Assembly: GCA_963853835.1 (NCBI GenBank)
Contig: OY970826.1
Coordinates: 78,486,929 to 78,550,928 of the forward strand
Length of the DNA stretch: 64,000 bases
Source of the DNA: Calendula officinalis
Lineage: Eukaryota > Streptophyta > Magnoliopsida > Asterales > Asteraceae
Direction: 5' to 3'
How positions within the stretch are numbered: position 1 is the stretch's first letter; each line of letters begins with the position of its first letter. The notes under the pieces are model-generated. The model had not been told where the DNA came from. It searched no databases and saw nothing but the letters and a program-made list of their open reading frames with translations. The position numbers and the translations under genes were made by a program. Of the stretch, positions 20,931-31,476 are shown piece after piece.

Positions 20931-21212
20931 TGTTAGGACCAAAATTGTAATAAGGTTAGGACTAATATTGTAATGGTTTTGACCTTTAAGTCCGTTAGTT
21001 AACATTAACCTTGTTAAGTGGTAGAAGTATATAATGTAGTAAGTTTGACTTACAATGTAAGCTTTCCCACTCTTTATTGAAATACAATTCTGAAAGTATC
21101 TGTTCTCTCTCGTTACACACACTCACACCATCTACACACATTCACTCAAATCTTCTATTTCTCACTCAAATCTCAATGGATTAGCTTGATTATAGTCTTA
21201 AACGATCTAACA
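20931..21212 (+). repeat. 3' LTR of copia B (282 bp)
   Basis: Same length as the 5' LTR, with no difference seen by eye. It is followed by target duplication CTTGT at 21213-21217. Confidence 0.93.
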
Positions 21213-21217
21213 CTTGT

Positions 21218-21485
21218 GTTAGTTAACATTTATTAAATTGCTTACCTTTTTCAAGTAATTTTGTTAGGATTCGTGTTCTTAAAAATTCAGCAATTACTTG
21301 TACTTTGTTTATCATTATAGATTAATAAAATATTAGAGTTTTAAAATAGTGTGTATATATTTTGATTGCTCGGTAAACTCGATTGAGTGTATCCCCCCAC
21401 CCAAAAAAAAAAAAAACTTTATTACACCCGAGAATTTCAGTTTTATTTAGAAATCAAGCTCCACTAATAAGCCACTACCCTTGTA
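21218..21485. other. Spacer of the inverted repeat, middle part
   Basis: AT-rich, with a C run followed by an A run at 21392-21416. No gene or repeat recognised. Confidence 0.5.
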
Positions 21486-21490
21486 GTTTA

Positions 21491-21750
21491 TGTTAGGACT
21501 AGTTTTGGCCTTTAAATGTGTAATTTTCCTTGTATTAACTAGTTCTAATAGGGATTATGTAAATGGTATAAATACCATGTTAAACATTGTATTATGAAGC
21601 TTTCCCCTCATTTGAATGAAATACAATTTTGGTTAAGCACAGTTCCCTCCTTTCTCTCTCTAACGTCTCTCACTAAAACTCACTCAAACAAACTCTCAAG
21701 TACTCAAATCATCATAGAATCAATGGATTAAGCTAGTTCAAGAAACAACA
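21491..21750 (+). mobile_element. Solo LTR of a Sirevirus-like copia (260 bp)
   Basis: Begins TGTTAGGACTAG and ends GAAACAACA. It contains GGTATAAATACC and is flanked by a 5-bp duplication GTTTA (21486-21490 and 21751-21755). No internal sequence is attached, so this is LTR-LTR recombination. It is closest to the 5' LTR of element D (59239-59509), which also starts TGTTAGGACTAGTTTTG. Confidence 0.88.
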
Positions 21751-21755
21751 GTTTA

Positions 21756-22036
21756 TCATCTAATTAACTTCATAGTAAGTCGTACTTTAGCTTCTTAATA
21801 CAAGGTTTATAATTTGACATTAAGAAGTTATAAATATGGTACTGTTGCTGGCATATATATGTTGACATGAAGTTAAGAACACACAACTTTGCATTAAAAA
21901 ATATGCATTTATGCGTATAGACTATAGTGGCGGGGAAGCATTCATTAACGTTCTACATTGTTGTGTCTACGTCATCTTACTATTTAGTGTAAGATGATAT
22001 ATGTAATCTATTAAAAAAAAGAAATTCTCAAGTCAT
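21756..22036. other. Spacer, right part, with a diverged copy of arm sequence
   Basis: Positions ~21785-21960 resemble 22870-23043 plus the bases after element C. Both have GGCATATATATGTTGAC or its variant, then ATAGACTATAGTGGCGGG and AAGCATTCA. It is a decayed direct repeat of arm DNA. No gene. Confidence 0.5.
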
Positions 22037-22148
22037 TTTTTGATTTTGACATGTTTTGTTGATCTTGTGAGAAAAAAATAAGTAGACACAAATTTTGATT
22101 TTGACATGTTTTGTTGATCTTGTGAGAAAAAAATAAGTAGACACAAAT
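22037..22148 (+). repeat. Tandem duplication, 55-bp unit x2
   Basis: The unit holding TTTTGATTTTGACATG through AGTAGACACAAA occurs twice in a row with a 55-bp period and no obvious difference. It sits at the inner boundary of the right palindrome arm; the left arm has one copy. Confidence 0.85.
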
Positions 22149-23043
22149 TATAAGAAGTCTTAACATTTTCTCTGTCAAATATGAACACTTATATTTAAAT
22201 AAACATCAAGGGGCCGTTCAGCGTTGTGTGTCTTAATCATACATTCATAATTCGGTATTCATATATAATTTGGCTACTTTCCATAAAAGTTCTAACTGAA
22301 AATTAGGAAAATAGAAAAGTGGTTAATTGAATCATCTACTTCCTTGAATCTTACTCCTTCTTACAGCATTTAGGCTTTCTAAGTTTAAAAGGTCTTAATC
22401 TTAAACTTAATCTTAAATTTCTACTTTGAGAAACATCTTAAACACCACAAAAATAAAAATATATTGCTTAGGGGATTCGAACCCAAGACCTTTTGCGAGG
22501 ACGGACTATGTGTTAACCAATTGATCTACTTTTTACTTTGCTTTATCCCAAAAAAACATCCAACATAACGCATAAACTTAAAACGTCCAGTCAACCAGCA
22601 GCCACTATCCGCACGACCACAACCAGCAGCCACTATCACTACCGTCGTCATCACCCACTACTTGATCGCCATCAAATTTAGTGACAAATTCATATAAGAT
22701 GAACTAAAACTAATAAAAAAAAATTGAAAGGAAAACATAAAGGAGCCAAACAACTAACATAAATAGCTAGTAAGATATTACCAAATCAGTACACAGTGAA
22801 CAAATCTAAAACTATACAATCAAGCATGACTACATTAGCTCAAATTCAAACATATGTTAAAATATATATGGCTTATTAATACATGGCTCATAATTCGACA
22901 TTAACAAATGATAAATAAACTGTTGGCATATGTTGACCTGAAATTATGAACTCATAAGTCATAATCTTACCATAAAGCTCCAATTCTAACTTGTGTTAAA
23001 ATAGGTGAATAATTCATATGTATAGACTATAGTGGCGGGTAAG
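22052..23043. other. Right palindrome arm, inner segment
   Basis: Reverse complement of 8166-9103, including the SINE-like segment at 22465-22535. It ends in GTAAG, the target duplication of element C. No gene. Confidence 0.75.
22465..22535 (-). repeat. tRNA-like (SINE-like) segment, right arm
   Basis: The plus strand shows GGGGATTCGAACCC, the complement of a B box, and CAATTGATCTA, the complement of the box-A-like segment. It mirrors 8676-8752. Confidence 0.45.
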
Positions 23044-23376
23044 TGTTAGGGTCAAATTATGTTGTATCTAATAGTTAGAGGGCTAGTTATGTCAAGATGT
23101 AATAGTTATGATCTAGTCATTAGTCTTAGTCAATGGAGTCAAGCTTAATTAGTGTTAATTAAGCTTGTTTAGCTATGAGGTATAAATACCTTATGTTTAG
23201 GCTTAATTTGTAAGCTTTCCTCACTTAATTGAATTACCATTTGAAAGCTAACCTTTCCCTCTCAACTACCTCACACACACTCAAACACCAAGAACACACA
23301 CACTTAAGCAATTCTTCAATTTTCTCACCTTGATTCATCATGAATTAGCTCAATCCTAGTGAATTACGATCTATCA
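23044..23376 (+). repeat. 5' LTR of copia C (333 bp)
   Basis: Begins TGTTAGGGTC and ends GATCTATCA. TATA box GGTATAAATACC at about 23180. Followed by AG and the primer site. Confidence 0.93.
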
Positions 23377-23378
23377 AG

Positions 23379-23390
23379 TGGTATCAGAGC
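23379..23390 (+). promoter_or_regulatory. Primer binding site, initiator Met-tRNA type (copia C)
   Basis: TGGTATCAGAGC starts two bases after the 5' LTR, as in element B. Confidence 0.92.
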
Positions 23391-23837
23391 ATAATCTCTC
23401 TTAGAGAAGATCCAAAATCGAGCTACAATGATCAAGATCTGAGAATTTTTGAAGAAAAGTTGATGTTCGTCATTCAAAATTAATGTTGTAATTTTTCGTT
23501 TCAAATCGATGAATTGAAGACAGAATAGTGTTTCTCCATTGATATTAAGAAGAATAGAATCAATTCCAGATCAATTCCATCAACATTCGACCTTCAATTT
23601 GATGATTTTAGCTAAAAAGTGAAAAACTCAAAAAGTGACTGTAATTTGCAAAATCTGAGCAAATGTGTTATGTTATGGATGATTTGATCGGATCAAAGTG
23701 TTAGCAATTTGATTTCTAACGTTTAGCAAGAAGAATCATTGAATTTGATGAAGAAATGAGTGCAATCGGATCAAATTTGTGAAGAAACAAACGTTTTGTT
23801 CGTATACGTGAAGAAGTTCGACATTTAAATTGAAGAA

Positions 23838-24155
23838 CAAGTTCGGCCAACCTGTGTTCGGCCCGAAGTTGTTAGGCCCGAAGTTCTAGACTGATGAAGT
23901 TCGGCCCATATCGAATAGTACAGTAGTTCGGCCCGAAGTATTACAATTTCTTTGAGTAGTTCGGCCCGAACCGAACTTCTTGTAGTTCGGCCCAACAAGC
24001 TCCAGTATTCACCAACACTCCCAGGCCCGAACTTCGGCCCAATAACAAATTCGATCCAGCAGAACTTCACCAAGTTAAGCTTTGCAACAACAATCCAACA
24101 ATCCATTGTTCACCTAGTTCGGCTGATCCATTGTTCAGCACCTAGTTCGGCTTCA
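23838..24155 (+). repeat. Leader array of TTCGGC motifs (copia C)
   Basis: About ten TTCGGC copies occur over 320 bp, several extended to GTTCGGCCCGAA, with two degenerate AGGCCCGAA copies. Spacers do not match those of element B, so the motif, not the intervening sequence, is what is shared. Confidence 0.8.
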
Positions 24156-25072
24156 AAGTTCTTCATTCGATCTTCAAAATTAATCATCGTACAATCCAAC
24201 AATCCAACAATCAAAGATCAATTTGTTTCATTAATTCATCATCTAATTCATCAAAATCAGAATTCGACTTCAGCAATTAATCATCGTACAAAATCAATTA
24301 TTGAATTTCCAGTTTAATCATCGTTTCTTCTTCGATCTCAATTATTCAATCTCAACTCTATTCATTATTTCATACGTATATTTCAATTCCGTATCTTCAA
24401 TACTTCCAACAGATTTCAACATCAACAGAGTTCAAAATCTCGAAGATCGGCTCGAACTCAAAAAGAGTTAAACATCTGTTCGTGGTATATAAGTATTTCA
24501 TGTTCCGATCTTCCCAAATTGATCTGCTATAACCAGAAACAATTCCGACCTCCAATTGATTCATCGATTTTCCAATTGAAATTTGATCAATTGATTTCAT
24601 TTGCTTCGATCTGCGTATAGTATTCGATACAGATCGGTTGCCCTATAAAGTTCGACTGCCGTATACAGATTAGCCCAAAACCATATACGTTAACAATTGA
24701 TTAGCCCAATAACAAAGATAAAGTATCTCATATCAGTTTTAAAAGCCCAAGTTTATTGGCCCAATCTAAGATCAGTAACAAATTAGTCAATAAATTCCTA
24801 AAACTTTTACTTTTATTTTTTACCCATTTAAGAGAATTAATAAAAGTTGGTCAATTAACTCTTAAACAAGTTGGTCACTTAACAAGTTGATTTTACTTTT
24901 TAAGATTTTTAAAATTTTAACCTTTTCACGTCATTCACAGTTTTACAATTTATTTTAAAAACAAATTTTAAACTTTTCCAAATTTACATTTTTTTTAAAA
25001 GGTTTTAAAAGAAAATTATCACATTTTAAAAACACGCAAAATTTTTAACCAAAAATCCTAATCATCGCTAAA
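24156..25072 (+). other. Leader of copia C downstream of the motif array
   Basis: AT-rich and rich in AACAATC and TTCAAT words, with no counterpart in B. It takes the place of the first ~270 codons of gag. No convincing open frame; the short open frames here do not resemble the Gag of B. Confidence 0.5.
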
Positions 25073-27307
25073 ATGGAAAAACATACACCAGCTATCAATG
25101 ATGATATGGATAAAGATTTTCAAGCAGTGCTAAAGGCTATGTCGTTTATCTCAAGATATGAGAAAAAGAATTACTCAACTCCAACAAACAACAATCAGAG
25201 ATCTTCATCCACTTTCAAATCTGCATCATCTGCTTCAATCATATCTGACAAACCAACAATCACACCTATGGGTCCTACAAATAAATGTTATAACTGTGGA
25301 CTTCCTGGTCATTTCTCACGTGATTGCAAGAAATCTAAAGTTCATAATTCTGATTATTTTAAACGAAAGATGTTGATGGCCAAGCAGATTGAGTCAGGCA
25401 AGGTATTATTAGCAGAAGAACATTCAGCTAATCTATGCTTTATGGCACGTGAAAATGCTGAAATCTCTGATCGTTTCAATGAAGAGGCTACCAAAGAAAT
25501 AGAGGTAATCAGTTCTCTCTTATCTAATTCTTCAAGTACAATTGATTCTGAAAATTGTTTTGTAACAAACCAGAATTCTGAAATTGAATCTTTAAAACAA
25601 AATCTTTTGGATGAAAAAGAATTAAATGCTTTACTTCAAGGAAAATTAGATGAACTAGAAAACGAAAATGAACAATATCTTGATCATAATACACAACTTG
25701 TTCATATTGTTAGGCAAAATAAAAATTTTGAGAAAAAGAATCTGACGTTACAAAATCGAATTTCAGAATTGACTGTTAAATATGAGACTGATATTCAACA
25801 TTTGTCTCATACCATTTCTGAACAAGAAATTGAGTTGACCAATCTTAAAAATACACAAAGTTCCACATCAAATGCTGACAATGATAAATATTACAAGTTA
25901 TACATTGATGCATGGAATGAATATCAAATCACTAAAAACTGGTTGGAACGTAAACAAAAAAAATTTGATGATAATGAGAGTCAATTTAAATCTTTTAACA
26001 CACAAATAAAAGAATTATCAGAAACCCTTCATGAAAAAGACATTCAAACATCACAAGAATTAAATAACAAACAAAATGTCATTCATCAACTTCAACATGA
26101 TAAAATTCAACTTTCTTCTCATATCAAACATCTTGAGGAAATGAGTGCCAAAGCCAACCAAGAAGTTTATGAAAATAACGCATTACTTTTGAAGATTGAA
26201 AATCTAACAAAAGATTCTGAATCAAAGCAACTTCAGATTACTGAATTAACAAAGAAACTTCATGAAACAAATATTGTTAATATTTTGAACATCGAAAAAC
26301 ATGCTTCTGTTTGTGCTGAAAATTGTATTTTGACTGATAAAATCAAACTACTTGAATGTAATTTTGGATCTGATTTACAAAAACAAATCAATATTTTTAA
26401 TATTGAGAAAACAAAATTGCTAGATAAAATTACATTTCTTGAAACAGATCTTTCTTTGTCTCAAAATAAAAACGAAGGTTTGTTAATTAAGCTAAAAGAA
26501 AAATCTAAACTCTTTGACAACGACAAATCAGTTTTACAAACCAAAATTTTTGAATTAGAAAATAAAATTGATGAGTCACAAAAATCTTTTAATGAAGAGA
26601 AACTGAAGTTGCAAATACAAATTCAAAATTTAGAATCTAAATCAAAAGACTCTCCTTTAACGGCAATGAATAAAGGTAAAAACTCAAGAATGTTTTCTCC
26701 TGTCATGGCATATCGTGATTTATATACGATCAAGCAAACTGAGGATAATAGAGGAAATTCTAAACCTAAACCGAAATCTCAAGTAAGTTCTTCTACCAAA
26801 CCTAAGCCTAGGAGATCCACGGTTCCACCACACTCTGATAAGAAAATGAATGCTCTCAAACAAGCTAATAGAGGAAATTCCGCACCTAAAACTCCAAATA
26901 AATTAGGTTCCTCTTCTAGACTTAAGCATTCTCAAATGGATAAAACTAAATCATCAACCGTGTTGAAACATTCGAGTGCTTCAAAGAAAATCTTTTCCAA
27001 AACTAAATCGTTAAAATACTCAAGAAATGATTTACTTTCATTGGCACCTAATATGACTTTTACACAAGTGCCAAAAACATCTCCTGTTTATGTTTACAAA
27101 ACATCCTCAATTTTGAAAGCAAAATGGGTTCCCAAAACTCCAACATCTCAAATAATTCCCCGGAAATTATTTGAAAGTGAAACATCAAGTTTCAGTTTTT
27201 CTTGGAACTCTCAATCTTTAAATCAAATCGATACAACTTATCGGTGGTTTCATTCCCACGCTAACATTGTCGGACCCAAACAAAAATGGGTACCAAAAGT
27301 TGTTTGA
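25073..27307 (+). CDS. gag: Truncated, rearranged Gag of copia C
   Basis: 744 residues. The capsid-like N-terminus is absent: the protein starts at MEKHTPAINDD, aligned with residues ~275 of B's Gag (AMSFISRYEKK follows in both). The zinc knuckle CYNCGLPGHFSRDC is intact at ~72-85. A long coiled coil (~165-530) is close to B up to HLEEM, then continues into different heptad sequence where B has its GQTDQTIHLNKPKD block. The C-terminus is also different, ending GPKQKWVPKVV, a Trp/Lys-rich tail instead of the B/D block. A protein without a capsid domain might join particles through its coiled coil and bind RNA through its knuckle. The frame is intact over 2.2 kb, arguing against simple decay. 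Confidence 0.85.
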   Translation: MEKHTPAINDDMDKDFQAVLKAMSFISRYEKKNYSTPTNNNQRSSSTFKSASSASIISDKPTITPMGPTNKCYNCGLPGHFSRDCKKSKVHNSDYFKRKMLMAKQIESGKVLLAEEHSANLCFMARENAEISDRFNEEATKEIEVISSLLSNSSSTIDSENCFVTNQNSEIESLKQNLLDEKELNALLQGKLDELENENEQYLDHNTQLVHIVRQNKNFEKKNLTLQNRISELTVKYETDIQHLSHTISEQEIELTNLKNTQSSTSNADNDKYYKLYIDAWNEYQITKNWLERKQKKFDDNESQFKSFNTQIKELSETLHEKDIQTSQELNNKQNVIHQLQHDKIQLSSHIKHLEEMSAKANQEVYENNALLLKIENLTKDSESKQLQITELTKKLHETNIVNILNIEKHASVCAENCILTDKIKLLECNFGSDLQKQINIFNIEKTKLLDKITFLETDLSLSQNKNEGLLIKLKEKSKLFDNDKSVLQTKIFELENKIDESQKSFNEEKLKLQIQIQNLESKSKDSPLTAMNKGKNSRMFSPVMAYRDLYTIKQTEDNRGNSKPKPKSQVSSSTKPKPRRSTVPPHSDKKMNALKQANRGNSAPKTPNKLGSSSRLKHSQMDKTKSSTVLKHSSASKKIFSKTKSLKYSRNDLLSLAPNMTFTQVPKTSPVYVYKTSSILKAKWVPKTPTSQIIPRKLFESETSSFSFSWNSQSLNQIDTTYRWFHSHANIVGPKQKWVPKVV

Positions 27308-27308
27308 T

Positions 27309-27345
27309 TTGTTTTGCAGGAGAATGACTTATACACATATCAGTG
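27309..27345 (+). other. pol deletion junction of copia C
   Basis: After the gag stop comes TTTGTTTTGCAGGAG, then ATGACTTATACAC, which corresponds to about 17853 of B. All of pol and the first two hairpin units are therefore absent. The acceptor-like TTTTGCAG marks the left edge of the loss. Confidence 0.6.
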
Positions 27346-27398
27346 TATAACTCGCTTTTCAATATAATGGCTTTCAAGTAAATAAACTTGAAACCCGC
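27328..27398 (+). other. Two-unit hairpin array (copia C)
   Basis: Unit one at 27328 pairs TTATACAC with GTGTATAA around ATATCA. Unit two at 27371 pairs TTTCAAGT with ACTTGAAA around AAATAA. They are 43 nt apart and correspond to units of B's array. The second unit's loop differs from B's while its stem is complete. Confidence 0.6.
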
Positions 27399-27482
27399 TC
27401 AAAACCAGTTTATCACATACACGTAAAAACTCTTTCCCACCTCTCTTAAAACTGTACAATTTTCATTACTTATATTTTGTCG

Positions 27483-27535
27483 AGGGGGAGAAATTTTAAT
27501 TCTACGGGGAGAATTATTATTTCCAGGGGGAGAAA
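27483..27535 (+). other. Triplet of internal polypurine tracts (copia C)
   Basis: GAGGGGGAGAAA at 27482, CGGGGAGAA at ~27505 and CAGGGGGAGAAA at ~27524, about 21 nt apart. The middle one is altered (ACGGGG instead of AGGGGG). Confidence 0.7.
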
Positions 27536-27689
27536 CTTTCTTATATCAATACTTTTATACCCGGTTGAATTTTTTTTTAATCGAACAATTTTTTTTATCA
27601 AACGACAATACCTTCCTATGGTTTGCTAGAACCGGCATAACCTTCCAAGGGAAATATTTTTTAGCCAAAAGTGGTAAATGTGAGGGTAT

Positions 27690-29330
27690 ATGTCTTAGGG
27701 TATAGATTTAGGTGAGTGAAAGGTGATGTGAAAACATGATAATCTTAAGAAAACACACCTTTGAGTGCATCCAAACCGAAAATAAACCGGGCAACCTCAC
27801 TAAATTGTGATCATTCATGTGTTGAATGATTCACCAGACTTAACTGGCCCAGTCAAGCATTTGCACTCCACCACCAACCACTCAAATTCCTCTCAAAAGG
27901 AATTTGTTTCAATTCATTAGGGGACGTAGCACATAATCTATCGACTGCTCATTTGAAGTATGTTGGTATTGAAATAATTAACCTTCTGCCCTGGGTTACC
28001 TCTTCAATTGAATGCACAATGTGTCTAGATTTCACCGACAAATATTTCCAATTTAGGACACATACACTTTTATAAATGAATCTCCGTGTATTCATCGGAA
28101 CACTCATAGTGGCATCACAATCTGGTGTTTCACGAGGATTGAGTGGAAATCCTGCTAGAGCTAAAATCGCGCCAACTCTAACTGCAGGTCACACATTTGA
28201 ATCAATGGTTGTGCAAACGACTATCGATTCATACCGTGTGTTAACGGATACTCTATGTGAGTCCGGTATTTCCTCAATTGTTCAAGTTGCTGTGCCTAAA
28301 CTTTTAAATCATAAAGGCAACAACTTATGCCGGAAACACATTTTCCGATGAAAAATCCATGTTATTCTTACAAAGTAACATCATATATGCTGATATTTGC
28401 ACATGAGCGTTATAGTTCACTCTCAAATTACTCCTATGATCTGCTATAACCGGCATGATCTTCCCCAGGAGCCACCTACAATATAGGACAATATGTAAGG
28501 GTACATAGGTCTAGGTGAGCAGAATCAAGTATCACGGGATCTTGATTGGGGTGCGCTGAGATAAAATTTGAGAGGGGGAATGTAGTATGGGGTGCAATTC
28601 AGCTATACATGGTAAAATGAAATGAGGGAGTAGTCGAAAAATGAAAAAGTAAGCTTGAGTGAGGAGGGTGTGACAGGGTTAAAGAAAACGAAAAACCCTT
28701 ACCAAACTGATAAAAAGCCGGGTAGCCACGTCTCTATCAGATTGCATGTGTTGCTCTCTGATATTGAAAAAGACATCATGGAACCCAGTGATGCAATGCA
28801 CAACCCCCCCAGCCACTCAAGTATTTCTTAAAAAGTACTTGTTTCATTTCCACGGAGATTAGCTCATATGCTATCGACATCTCACTTGGAGATTGTTGAT
28901 ATTGAAACAGAGGACAAGTCTCTCCAGTCCTCGCCTTCGTTTGTCCACTAATTGAGTCTAGAACCGAAATATACTTTTAGGACACAAGGCATAATACCAA
29001 GCTTATCTTTGTGATAAAGCCGGAACATTCATAGTGATATCAACGTTCTTGGTATTCCACGATGATTGAATGGAAATCCTACCAGTGCTAACATCTATTC
29101 CAACACTGAATGTAGGTCACACAGTTTGTGTAACTGTTGTGTCAACGGGTAATCTATGTGATCCCGGTTTTCCCGACTTAGTTCGATCATTGAGATTAAA
29201 TGCCAAATGATTTGATCGGATATCTATATCATCATCTTCGGTTCGGTTTTCGATTATACAAAGTGATGTATCTTGCTTCATTCAAAAGATGCATAAATCA
29301 TTCTTCATCACATTTGTATCCATGGGCTTC
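27690..29330 (+). other. 3' non-coding region of copia C (duplicated block as in B)
   Basis: Closely follows B 18220-19890, including both copies of the diverged ~600-bp block and the 91-codon open frame at 28076-28351. In C that frame begins at its ATG because TAA precedes it in frame. Confidence 0.6.
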
Positions 29331-29333
29331 GAA

Positions 29334-31476
29334 GATTCTCTTCATTTCACCTCGACGAACTTCACATTTTTCATGATGATTCCGATAAATCTTAATCATC
29401 ATGAGGGGGAGAAAATTTACTAAGAAGTTCAGTTTATGAAGAAAATGCTTACAAGATTTACGAAGATATATTAGCCCAGTTTACTCCACGTCAAAAATAC
29501 ATATGCACCAATTAAGGGGGAGTAAACAAGAAACCGAAAAAGATCAGTTGAGAAATAATGTTCATAAATCGACAAAGCCACAACTTCATCAAAAGACTTC
29601 CGCTACAAACAACTCTATCTATCTATGGGTCTACATTTTCGTCGATTTACATGAAATAATTTGTGAAGAAAAAGAAACCGACTCATCTTCAGAAATTTCT
29701 CACAAATTCTCAACATTTCCATTTCAAATCTTAAACTGACAAATCATTCTATCCAAACCACGAATCTCATTCATACCTACTCAAAATCTTAAAATTTCCA
29801 ATTCATTCATTTCAAAACACAAAATATCCATCCAAAATCTAATCGAATAAATCATTCTTTCCAAATTTTATAACAACCATATCCATACAAAAGCTTAACT
29901 GTACAAATCTTTTGTATCATACAAACTACATATTATCCACACACATTCAAAACCTTCAGCTTTCAAATCATTCTTTACATAATTCAAAAACATCATTATC
30001 CCATCCTCACAAATTTCTATCCAAAACTAAATCCCCAGCATTTCTAAATCCCAGTCAAATTTTTACCAATCAGATGTTTCATTTCCAGAATTTTCAAATT
30101 TTCAAATATATTTGTTTGAAGGAAGACAGGGATGTAGTTCTAAAAGTTCGCAAAGAGGGAGATTGGATAATGATCAAGACAAATTAAGTCAAGACTCCAT
30201 GAAATCTTCTAGGATACTTTATATTGGTTGAAAAGCCGATTAAAAGTTTCATTCTTATCTGATCATTATAAGCTGAAACTAATACTACATCAAAACTACT
30301 CAAACGATTAATTCAGTTTCAGACTTTGCTCGAAAAGAAGATTTCAAGAACATGCTATCCCAACTATTGATACAAAGGGGGAGATTCTCTTCATTTCACC
30401 TCGACGAACTTCACATTTTTCATGATGATTCCGATAAATCTTAATCATCATGAGGGGGAGAAAATTTACTAAGAAGTTCAGTTTATGAAGAAAATGCTTA
30501 CAAGATTTACGAAGATATATTAGCCCAGTTTACTCCACGTCAAAAATACATATGCACCAATTAAGGGGGAGTAAACAAGAAACCGAAAAAGATCAGTTGA
30601 GAAATAATGTTCATAAATCGACAAAGCCACAACTTCATCAAAAGACTTCCGCTACAAACAACTCTATCTATCTATGGGTCTACATTTTCGTCGATTTACA
30701 TGAAATAATTTGTGAAGAAAAAGAAACCGACTCATCTTCAGAAATTTCTCACAAATTCTCAACATTTCCATTTCAAATCTTAAACTGACAAATCATTCTA
30801 TCCAAACCACGAATCTCATTCATACCTACTCAAAATCTTAAAATTTCCAATTCATTCATTTCAAAACACAAAACATCCATTTCAAACTGAAATCTAATCG
30901 AATAAATCATTCTTTCCACATTTCATAAACAATCACATCCATACAAAAGCTTAACCGTTCAAACTCTTTTGTATATTCAAATCTTAAATGTATATATCAT
31001 TTTTTCCTATATACAAACATTCATACACACACACATCCAAAATCTTTAACTTTCAAATCATTCTTTTCATAATACAAAACCATCATTATCCCATCCTCAC
31101 AAATCTCTATCCAAAACTAAATCCCCAGCATTTCTAAATCCCAGTCAAATTCCTATCAAACAGATGTTTCATTTCCAGAATTTTCAAATTTTTAAATATA
31201 CTCGTTTGAAGGAAGACAGGGATGTAGTTCTAAAAGTTCAAAAAGAGGGAGATTGGATAATGATCAAAGACAAATTAAGTCAAGACTCCATGAAATCTTC
31301 TGAGATACTTTATATTGGTTGAAAAGCCGATTAAAAGTTTCATTCTTATCTGATCATCATAAGCTGAAACTAATACTACATCAAAACTACGTAAACGATT
31401 AATTCAGTTTCAGACTATGCTCGAAAAGAAGATTTCAAGAACATGCTATCCCAACTATTGATACAAAGGGGGAGAT
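29334..31476 (+). repeat. Tandem duplication of PPT-proximal segment (copia C)
   Basis: Two units of about 1.05 kb (29334-30382 and 30383-31476). Each opens with AGATTCTCTTCATTTCACC and runs through the CATGATGATT hairpin to a full polypurine tract AAAGGGGGAGATT. The second tract meets the 3' LTR; the first meets unit two. The first ~500 bp of the units are nearly identical, but their distal halves differ clearly, e.g. unit one loses about 35 bp around 29830. Template switching between two co-packaged RNAs explains this better than simple duplication. Confidence 0.85.
31465..31476 (+). promoter_or_regulatory. Polypurine tract of copia C
   Basis: AAAGGGGGAGAT lies directly before the 3' LTR. 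A second copy sits inside the element at about 30374-30386. Confidence 0.88.

Larger units (their letters stand above)
9530..21212 (+). mobile_element. Copia element B, full-length Sirevirus-like LTR retrotransposon
   Basis: 11.68 kb, bounded by 282-bp LTRs and a 5-bp target duplication CTTGT (9525-9529 and 21213-21217). Order: 5' LTR, Met-tRNA primer site, 0.94-kb leader full of TTCGGC motifs, gag (10769-14161), pol in a different frame with the order protease, integrase, RT, RNase H (to 17745), a 3.2-kb 3' non-coding region, polypurine tract, 3' LTR. Integrase before RT identifies Ty1/copia. The large coiled-coil Gag and multiple polypurine tracts point to the Sirevirus lineage. The LTRs look identical by eye, so insertion is recent, yet pol carries two TGA codons. 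Confidence 0.93.

Noticed and set aside
23825..24317. Overlapping frames on both strands in the C leader
   Set aside because: They follow the near-palindromic TTCGGC motif, which gives open frames on both strands.
29503..29739. 78-codon frame repeated at 30552
   Set aside because: The two copies are identical because the segment is duplicated; composition is that of the G-poor 3' non-coding region and B does not keep the frame.
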